DNA of 64,000 bases from the NCBI RefSeq assembly GCF_008704655.1, contig NZ_CP023688.1, positions 3,720,001-3,784,000 of the forward strand, in the 5' to 3' direction. The position numbers were made by a program, and so were the translations under genes. Below the pieces are notes generated by a model. That model saw only the letters and a program-made list of their open reading frames with translations, was not told where the DNA came from and did not search any database. Positions 58,436 through 64,000 of the stretch are shown here, one piece after another (positions within the stretch are counted from its first letter, which is position 1; each line of letters starts with the position of its first letter). The DNA is from Streptomyces rimosus (GTDB taxonomy: Bacteria > Actinomycetota > Actinomycetes > Streptomycetales > Streptomycetaceae).

Positions 58436-59293
58436 GTGGCCAACGAACCGGAACACATCGACCAGCCGACCGCGGTCGGCGCGGCACCGGCGGGACCGGC
58501 CGCCGGGCAGGACGGGGCGGCACCGGCCGCCGTCCGCGTGCGGGGGCTGTGGAAGAAGTACGGCGAGCAGATCGCCGTCGCGGGAATCGACCTGACGCTG
58601 CCCGCCGGCCGGTTCATCGGCCTGGTCGGCCCGAACGGCGCGGGCAAGACCACCACCTTGTCGATGGTGACCGGCCTGCTGCGCCCGGACGCCGGACAGG
58701 TGGAGATCGGCGGCCACGACGTGTGGCAGGACCCGGTCGCGGTGAAGTCCCGGATCGGCGTACTGCCCGAGGGCCTGCGCCTGTTCGAGCGGCTGTCCGG
58801 CCGCGAACTGCTGTCGTACATCGGGCGGCTGCGGGGGCTGCCCGGTGCCGAGGTCGACAAGCGCGCCGACCAACTCCTCGAAGTCCTGGACCTGTCCGGG
58901 GCGCAGAACAAGCTCGTCGTGGACTACTCGACCGGTATGCGCAAGAAGATCGGTCTGGCGGCGGCGCTGCTGCACAACCCCGAGATCCTCTTCCTGGACG
59001 AGCCGTTCGAGGGCGTGGACCCGGTGTCCGCGCAGACCATCCGCGGCGTCCTGGAGCGCTACACCTCGTCCGGGGCCACCGTCGTCTTCTCCAGCCACGT
59101 CATGGAGCTGGTGGAGTCGCTGTGCGACTGGGTGGCGGTGATGGCCGGCGGGCGCATCCGGGCGGACGGGCCCCTCGCCGAGGTACGCGGCGACGCGCCG
59201 ACGCTCCAGGACGCGTTCCTCGAACTGGTCGGCGCGGGCGGCCGCGCCGCCGGACACGACCTGGACTGGCTGGGCGGCGGGGGCGCCCGATGA
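58436..59293 (+). CDS. ABC transporter ATP-binding protein
   Basis: 285 residues. Walker A GLVGPNGAGKTTTLSMVTGL, signature STGMRKKIGLAAALLHNP, Walker B ILFLDEPFEGVDP, H-loop VVFSSHVMELVESLCD. ABC-2 or bacitracin-type exporter class. The GTG at 58436 has GGAAGG ten bases before. Coupled to the permease by ATGA at 59290-59293. Confidence 0.95.
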   Translation: MANEPEHIDQPTAVGAAPAGPAAGQDGAAPAAVRVRGLWKKYGEQIAVAGIDLTLPAGRFIGLVGPNGAGKTTTLSMVTGLLRPDAGQVEIGGHDVWQDPVAVKSRIGVLPEGLRLFERLSGRELLSYIGRLRGLPGAEVDKRADQLLEVLDLSGAQNKLVVDYSTGMRKKIGLAAALLHNPEILFLDEPFEGVDPVSAQTIRGVLERYTSSGATVVFSSHVMELVESLCDWVAVMAGGRIRADGPLAEVRGDAPTLQDAFLELVGAGGRAAGHDLDWLGGGGAR

Positions 59294-60957
59294 CCTCCAC
59301 CCCCTCCTCGGCGGCGCTCACCCGCACGCCCGGCGGTCCCGCCGCCGCGGCACCGGGCACGTCGCTCACCCCCGTCTTCGTCCGCCTCAAGCTGTCCCTG
59401 CTGCGCAACGGGCTGCGCCAGTCGACCGGCCGGGCCGTCGCGTATGTGGCGTCGCTGGCCATGGCCCTGCTGTGCGCGGCGGTCGTGCTGATCGGGCTGG
59501 TGGCCCTGCGCGGTGTCGAACACGCGGGCGCGCTGGGCGTGCTGCTCGTCGCGCTGCTGACGCTGGGCTGGGCGGTGATGCCGCTGTTCTTCCCGGGCGG
59601 TGACGAGACCCTGGACCCGACCCGGCTGGTCATGCTGCCGCTGCGGCCCCGGCCGCTGATCTTCTCGCTGCTGATGGTGTCCCTGGTGGGGGTCGGCCCA
59701 ATCTTCACCCTGGCGCTGGCCGTCGGCTCGGTGATCATGCTGGCGCACGGCGCGGCGGCCGCGGTGACCGGTGTGCTCGCCGTGGTCCTGGTCATCCTGG
59801 TGTGCGTGGCGCTGGCGCGGGCCGTGGCCACCGCCAACGTACGGCTGCTGACCAGCCGCCGGGGCCGCGACCTGGCCGTACTGAGCGGCCTGTTCATCGC
59901 GCTCGGCGGGCAGGCCGTGAACCTCGCCTCGCAGAAGCTGTTCGGCGCGGGGGCGGCCGGGCTGTCCGCCCTGGAGGGCGCGTCCGACGTGGTGCGGTGG
60001 ATTCCGCCCGCCTCGGCCGTGGACGCGGTACGCGCGGCGAGCGACGGCGCGTACGGACGCGCCGTACTGGGCCTCGCGCTGGCCGCGGTGGCGCTCGCCC
60101 TGCTGCTGTGGTGGTGGCAGCGCACGCTGACGACGGTGATGACCTCGCCCGACTCGTCCACCCTCCAGGCCGTCGAGAAGGACAGCGGCCGTAAACAGCG
60201 CGACGCGGGCAGCGGGCTGCAACGCCTGCTGCCGGAGGGCCGTACGGGCCCGGTCATGCTGCGAATGCTGCGCTACGCGTGGCGCGACCCGAAGACGAAG
60301 ATGGGCTGGGCGATGGCGTTCGGCGTCGGCCTGCTGATCCCGGTCGTCTCCGCCGTCCAGGGAAACGGCTCCATCTACACGGCGTTCTCCGCCTCGGCCC
60401 TGCTGGGCATGCAGATGTACAACCAGTTCGGACAGGACACCTCGGCGTTCTGGATGGTCGCCTCGACGATCTCCACACCGCGCGACGCCTATCTGGAGCT
60501 GCGCGGGCGGGCGCTGGGCCTGGCGCTGGCCGCGGTGCCGTTCGTGACGGTGGTCGTGGTCGGCGCGGCGGCCCTCCTCGGGCCGTGGTCCGCGTTCTGG
60601 GACGTCTACGGGCTGTCGCTGGCGCTGCTCGGCTCGCTGGTGGCGACGGGCGCGCTGGCCTCGGCGCTGTTCCCGTACTCGATCCCCTCGGAGGGCAACA
60701 AGAACATCGCCCCGGGCCAGGGGGCCATCGCCTGGATCAGCCTGTTCGGCGGGATGCTGGTGAGCGCCGTGTTCGCGGCCCCCATGGCCGGGCTGACGAT
60801 CTGGCTGCACGTGGCGGGCCTGCACGGCCTGCTGTGGGTGCTGGTTCCGGTGGGCGCCGCGTATGGCGTCGGCGTCGCGCTCCTGGGAATGCGGATCGCC
60901 GCGCCCCGGGTGGTGGCGCGGCTGCCGGAGATCCTGGCAGCGGTCAGCAAGGGATGA
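59290..60957 (+). CDS. ABC transporter permease (ABC-2 like)
   Basis: 555 residues with about ten to twelve membrane helices (VAYVASLAMALLCAAVVLIG, LGVLLVALLTLGWAVM, LLIPVVSAVQG, AISWISLFGG-type segments). A charged central loop of about 70 residues (SPDSSTLQAVEKDSGRK) separates two halves, each with six helices, consistent with a fused or large exporter permease. The substrate is unknown. Overlaps both neighbours through ATGA. Confidence 0.92.
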   Translation: MTSTPSSAALTRTPGGPAAAAPGTSLTPVFVRLKLSLLRNGLRQSTGRAVAYVASLAMALLCAAVVLIGLVALRGVEHAGALGVLLVALLTLGWAVMPLFFPGGDETLDPTRLVMLPLRPRPLIFSLLMVSLVGVGPIFTLALAVGSVIMLAHGAAAAVTGVLAVVLVILVCVALARAVATANVRLLTSRRGRDLAVLSGLFIALGGQAVNLASQKLFGAGAAGLSALEGASDVVRWIPPASAVDAVRAASDGAYGRAVLGLALAAVALALLLWWWQRTLTTVMTSPDSSTLQAVEKDSGRKQRDAGSGLQRLLPEGRTGPVMLRMLRYAWRDPKTKMGWAMAFGVGLLIPVVSAVQGNGSIYTAFSASALLGMQMYNQFGQDTSAFWMVASTISTPRDAYLELRGRALGLALAAVPFVTVVVVGAAALLGPWSAFWDVYGLSLALLGSLVATGALASALFPYSIPSEGNKNIAPGQGAIAWISLFGGMLVSAVFAAPMAGLTIWLHVAGLHGLLWVLVPVGAAYGVGVALLGMRIAAPRVVARLPEILAAVSKG

Positions 60958-61439
60958 GGCAAGCCACGGGGGAGGTCCGCGGGCACGCGCCCGCGGACCT
61001 TGAGGGCGGTTCCGGGCCGGGCCTGCGGCAGCGGTGGGGACGGCTGCCGGTGTGGGCGCGGTGGGTCGCCGCGGTGTACGCGATCGGCTTCGCCCAGGGC
61101 GCGTGCGCCCACCTGCTCGACCTGATACGCGGCGGCATCCACGCCTACGCGGCGTACCCGCAGGTGGCCTTCGAGGTCTACTTCATCAGCCTGGTGGTCC
61201 TCGACCCGCTGGCCGCGCTGCTGGTGGTGCGGCTGCGGGGAGCGGGGGTGTGGCTGGCGTGCGGTGTGATGATCACGGACGTCACCGCGAACTGGGCCGG
61301 CAACTGGCCGTCCATACAGGCCGACTGGACGCAGCTGCTGCGCCCGGTCGGCCTGCTGCCCATCACGCTCTTCGGCCTGTTCGTCGTCGCGACGAGCGGT
61401 GCCCTGCGCCGTGCGTTCGGCCGGGCCGCCGTTACGTGA
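60954..61439 (+). CDS. small membrane protein at the end of the ABC operon
   Basis: 161 residues. Four membrane helices (ARWVAAVYAIGFAQGACAHL, VAFEVYFISLVVLDPLAALLV in pieces, GVWLACGVMITDVTANW, LLPITLFGLFVVATSGAL). Starts inside the permease stop (ATGA at 60954). It is a probable accessory part of the transporter, but no family is recognised. Ends overlap the convergent epimerase by 8 bases. Confidence 0.75.
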   Translation: MRQATGEVRGHAPADLEGGSGPGLRQRWGRLPVWARWVAAVYAIGFAQGACAHLLDLIRGGIHAYAAYPQVAFEVYFISLVVLDPLAALLVVRLRGAGVWLACGVMITDVTANWAGNWPSIQADWTQLLRPVGLLPITLFGLFVVATSGALRRAFGRAAVT

Positions 61440-62400
61440 CCGAGTCGGACGCCTGGCTCGCGAGGACCGCGCGTTCCTCCTCGGGCGTGTAGCCGAGGCG
61501 GAGCGGCGGCTCGCCGCGGGCGCGGTCCCAGGCCAGTACGTCGGCCGCGGTGACCTCCAGCGGCGTCGCGGGCAGGCCCGCCCGCCGGGCGCGGGCCGCG
61601 CTGCGCTGCTGGGTCGGCCGGTCCGGGCGGACGAGCGGGAACATCGGGGGCGCGCCCTCGGGAGGGACCGGCACGATCTCGACCTCGGTACCGGCGGCCC
61701 GCGCGCAGGTCCTGATCAGCCCGCCGAGCGTCGTCGGCTCCGCCGGGCCCACCGCCTGGAAGGCACCGGGGCGGTCGTCGGTGATCAACCGCACCACCAG
61801 CCGGGCCAGATCCCGTGAGTCGACGACCTGCACCGGCTGCTCCGGGTCGCCCGGCAGCGCCACCCGGCCACCGCGCGCGGCACGGCGTACCCAGTAGGTG
61901 AAGGTGTCCATCGAGTCGTGCGGCCCGGCCACCTTTCCCGGCCGGACGATCGTCGCCCGCGCGCCGTACCGGGCCGTCACATCGTCCTCGCAGGCCACTT
62001 TGAGCGGGCCGTACGTGGCCTCGCTCAGTTCTTCGGTATGCCGGACGGGCGGGCGGCGCGGGGTGTCCTCGTCGCTGCCCGGGGCCAGGCCCGTACGTTC
62101 GTAGACGGCGTGGCTGGAGATGAACAGGTACCGGCCGACGCGGTCGCCGAGGGCGTCCATCGCCTGCCCGACGTGGCGCGGGACATAGCCGCTGACGTCC
62201 ACGACGGCGTCCCAGGCGCCCGCGCGCAGCGCCGTGTGGTCGCCGGTGTCGCGGTCGCCGATGAGGCGGGTCAGCCGGGGGAACAGGTCCGGGTTGGTGC
62301 GGCCCCGGCCGAAGAGAGTCACCTCGGCACCGGTACGCAGGGCATCCTCGACGATGGCGCGCCCGACGAAGGACGTGCCGCCAAGTACAAGAAGGTGCAT
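61432..62400 (-). CDS. NAD-dependent epimerase/dehydratase family protein
   Basis: 322 residues. Extended SDR: GGTSFVGRAIVEDALRTGAE with GxxxxxG, VVDVSGYVPRHVGQAMDAL, YLFISSHAVYERTGL, and YGPLKVACEDDVTARYG with the catalytic Tyr and Lys. The end RPGKVAGPHDSMDTF is the usual NTD/CTD contact. Substrate unknown; similar proteins act on nucleotide sugars or reduce isoflavone-like compounds. Confidence 0.9.
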   Translation of the reverse strand: MHLLVLGGTSFVGRAIVEDALRTGAEVTLFGRGRTNPDLFPRLTRLIGDRDTGDHTALRAGAWDAVVDVSGYVPRHVGQAMDALGDRVGRYLFISSHAVYERTGLAPGSDEDTPRRPPVRHTEELSEATYGPLKVACEDDVTARYGARATIVRPGKVAGPHDSMDTFTYWVRRAARGGRVALPGDPEQPVQVVDSRDLARLVVRLITDDRPGAFQAVGPAEPTTLGGLIRTCARAAGTEVEIVPVPPEGAPPMFPLVRPDRPTQQRSAARARRAGLPATPLEVTAADVLAWDRARGEPPLRLGYTPEEERAVLASQASDSVT

Positions 62401-62476
62401 GGTGGTTGACCCTAGGGGGGTCCGGTGGCCGCGGCCGGGAATGACGGGCGGTCCGCGGCCCCGGTGCGTCGCGGGG

Positions 62477-63370
62477 TCAGCCCTGGAGGACGGATTCCAG
62501 GAACGGGTCCAGGACGGCCCGCCACTCCTCGGGAGCCTCCCAGGGGAGCCAGTGCCCGGCGTCCGGTATCTCGGCGTAGACGCCGCGCGGGAGGACGCGG
62601 ACCATCTCCTGGGCCTCCGCGCGGCCCAGTTCGCCGTCCAGGCCGCGGACCACGAGCGTGGGGCACTGCACCAGGGCGAGATCTTCCCAGTGCGCGTCGT
62701 GGACCCAGGTCTCGCGGGCGCTGAGCATCTGGTGGCGGGAGAAGACCGGCCGCCAGCCGTCCGCGCGTTCGGCCATGACCTCGGCGAAGAACTCGCCGCG
62801 GGCCGGCATGGGACGCTCCAGGGTCGGGTCGTCCTCGCCGAACCACTTGCGGACGTCCGCGAGGGTGGCGAACGGGACCGGCCAGGAGCGGAACCAGTCC
62901 GCCCACTCCTGCTGCGAGGCCGAGCCCAGGGCCGAGGCCCGCATGTCGCAGACGACGAGCGCGCTGACGAGGTCGGGGCGGCGGGCGGCTATCTGCCAGG
63001 CCGTCAGGGCGCCCATGGAGTGGCCTATCAGGATGACGGGGGCCAGACCGAGCTGTTCGATGGCGGCGATGCCGTCGGCGACGTACGCCTCGCGGTCGTA
63101 CGGACCGTCCTGGGGCTTCTCGCTGCGGCCGTGGCCGCGCTGGTCCAGCCCGACGGGGCGGCACCGGGAACCGAGCCAGCGGGCGGTCTCGGCCCAGTGC
63201 GACGCACGGCCCATCAGGCCGTGCAGGAGGAGCACTCCCGGGCGGCCCCGCTCACCTTCCTCCCCTCCCCCGCCGGGCTTCGGCGGATCGGTGAACTCCC
63301 AGGCGGCGAGCCGGACACCGCCGGCTCCCGTCACGTCGATACGGCGCACCATGGGTCCTGGCACCCCCAT
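62477..63370 (-). CDS. alpha/beta hydrolase
   Basis: 297 residues. VLLLHGLMGRASHWAETARW, nucleophile elbow in VILIGHSMGALTAWQIAARR, catalytic Asp region TLVVRGLDGELG, catalytic His in IPDAGHWLPWEAPEEW. A lid of about 70 residues lies between. The start is uncertain: ATG 63370, ATG 63349 or GTG 63391; 63370 is used. Substrate unknown; may be an esterase, lipase or haloalkane-type enzyme. Confidence 0.88.
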   Translation of the reverse strand: MGVPGPMVRRIDVTGAGGVRLAAWEFTDPPKPGGGGEEGERGRPGVLLLHGLMGRASHWAETARWLGSRCRPVGLDQRGHGRSEKPQDGPYDREAYVADGIAAIEQLGLAPVILIGHSMGALTAWQIAARRPDLVSALVVCDMRASALGSASQQEWADWFRSWPVPFATLADVRKWFGEDDPTLERPMPARGEFFAEVMAERADGWRPVFSRHQMLSARETWVHDAHWEDLALVQCPTLVVRGLDGELGRAEAQEMVRVLPRGVYAEIPDAGHWLPWEAPEEWRAVLDPFLESVLQG

Positions 63371-63532
63371 TCGGTCTTCGAGCAGCCCCACACTATCGAA
63401 CCTCTATTCGAGTAGGCCGTTCCTGCGCTCAATAACCCTCGTTCGGGTGACCACGCCCAAGGGTTGCCGGTCGTCGCCGAGGGGAGACACGTAGCGGGAG
63501 GCGGGCCCCACCGGGAAGGGGGCCCACGGGAG

Positions 63533-63563
63533 AAGACCCTGAGAGCTCGGGGCTCCGGGTCTT
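63533..63563. terminator. hairpin, terminator-like
   Basis: AAGACCC and GGGTCTT, seven-base perfect outer arms, with an inner GAGAGC / GGCTC pair. Confidence 0.5.
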
Positions 63564-63583
63564 GGCGGGGGGACATGGGGAGG

Positions 63584-63617
63584 CGGGGCCCCGGCTGCTC
63601 GCAGCGCCGGGGCCCCG
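63584..63617. terminator. strong perfect 12-bp hairpin
   Basis: CGGGGCCCCGGC at 63584-63595, loop TGCTCGCAGC, GCCGGGGCCCCG at 63606-63617. No T-run follows it on the plus strand. It is 20 bases from the preceding stem, so the two may work as one structure. Confidence 0.6.
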
Positions 63618-64000
63618 GATGTGCGCGGGGCGGCGGACGCTGTTCCGCCGGACGGCCCGGAACCCCTCACGACTTGCCGAAGTCGCGGCACACGCCAAAG
63701 CCGCGCCACGCGCGACCGCCGCGGTACGCATGAAGCGGGCGGCGCGGACGAACTCACCACCGCCGACGCTGTTCGCGTTCGCCGGACCGGGGACCCCGGT
63801 GGACCGTCCCTCACCCGAGCCCCCTCCCCGGCCCGGGCCCGCGGCGGCAGGGAGCATCCTGCCCGGTACTCCTCAGCCGCCTCGCCCCAGGCCATAGGCA
63901 CCACACGTCATGAGCCGCCGTGCACGCGCGCGCACGCCGCGCGGCTCCCGCCCGTCATCGCGCACGTGCTCAGCGCCAGGGTGACACGCCACCGCCCGCC

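Larger units (their letters stand above)
63371..64000. other. right end without a supported gene, with two strong hairpins
   Basis: Frames of up to about 165 codons on the minus strand (63404-63904) and shorter ones on both strands are low-complexity and lack ribosome-binding sites. Two stems stand close together at 63533-63563 and 63584-63617 and may end transcripts from outside the window. GC stays high to the edge. Confidence 0.6.

Noticed and set aside
63404..63904. Minus-strand frame of 166 codons at the right end
   Set aside because: Low-complexity Arg/Pro/Ser content, no ribosome-binding site and the two hairpins lie inside; it may also be part of something outside the window.
1..64000. 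tRNA, rRNA, CRISPR array, insertion sequence or prophage
   Set aside because: No tRNA TpsiC arm in a cloverleaf context, no repeat-spacer series, no transposase or integrase motifs, and no att-like duplications were seen.

Overview
The window is 64 kb of very GC-rich actinobacterial chromosome, almost certainly from a Streptomyces. Frequent GTG and TTG starts, ATGA/GTGA gene junctions, mycothiol-type and BldG-type proteins, an LAXTG surface protein, Scr1-type and NsdA-like regulators, and genes such as the SCO4402-family protein all fit that genus. I see no rRNA, tRNA, CRISPR array, insertion sequence or prophage. It reads as ordinary core chromosome with some accessory patches.

Left part (1-18.6 kb). 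A UvrD/PcrA-type helicase is cut by the left edge. It is followed by a c-di-AMP (ydaO-type) riboswitch driving an NlpC/P60 cell-wall hydrolase. Next come a GNAT acetyltransferase, an MmyB-like regulator divergent from two short-chain dehydrogenases, an esterase, a penicillin-binding-type serine hydrolase, a quinone oxidoreductase divergent from a TetR regulator over a repeated operator, and a TipA-like MerR regulator. A variable patch at 12.4-15.0 kb has three coupled copies of a small membrane protein. They run head-on into a repeat-rich DNA-binding protein. After it come a DUF5753 regulator divergent from an anti-sigma-type ATPase, and a TetR/MFS efflux pair.

Middle part (18.6-36 kb). This is signal-transduction rich: a PspC-sensor kinase/response regulator pair, a DUF4232 lipoprotein, a Ser/Thr kinase, a WYL regulator and a PspC-LiaF-like protein, together suggesting an envelope-stress module. 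Metabolic genes follow: DoxX, class II aldolase, tartronate semialdehyde reductase behind an IclR-like palindrome, a coupled Uma2 pair, GMP synthase (guaA), and chorismate mutase. The chorismate mutase is preceded by a Phe/Tyr-rich leader peptide and a strong terminator, a probable transcription attenuator.

Right part (36-64 kb). An LAXTG surface protein, a GMC oxidoreductase with an extra cysteine cluster, a Ser/Thr kinase coupled to succinic semialdehyde dehydrogenase, an M64 metalloprotease, a NarL-type two-component pair, an anti-anti-sigma factor, an ECF sigma factor coupled to an unusual zinc-anti-sigma/MDMPI-like fusion, purU, a lipoprotein binding protein, a Pro-rich membrane protein with repeated Thr-containing motifs, an NsdA-like regulator, a primase/polymerase-domain protein, an ABC exporter operon, an epimerase and an alpha/beta hydrolase. 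The last 630 bases hold strong hairpins but no gene I can support.

The most interesting items are the probable aromatic-amino-acid attenuator at 35.3-35.4 kb, the tandem membrane-protein family facing a repeat protein, the 21-bp-phased operator array at 10.64-10.72 kb, and the anti-sigma/MDMPI fusion.
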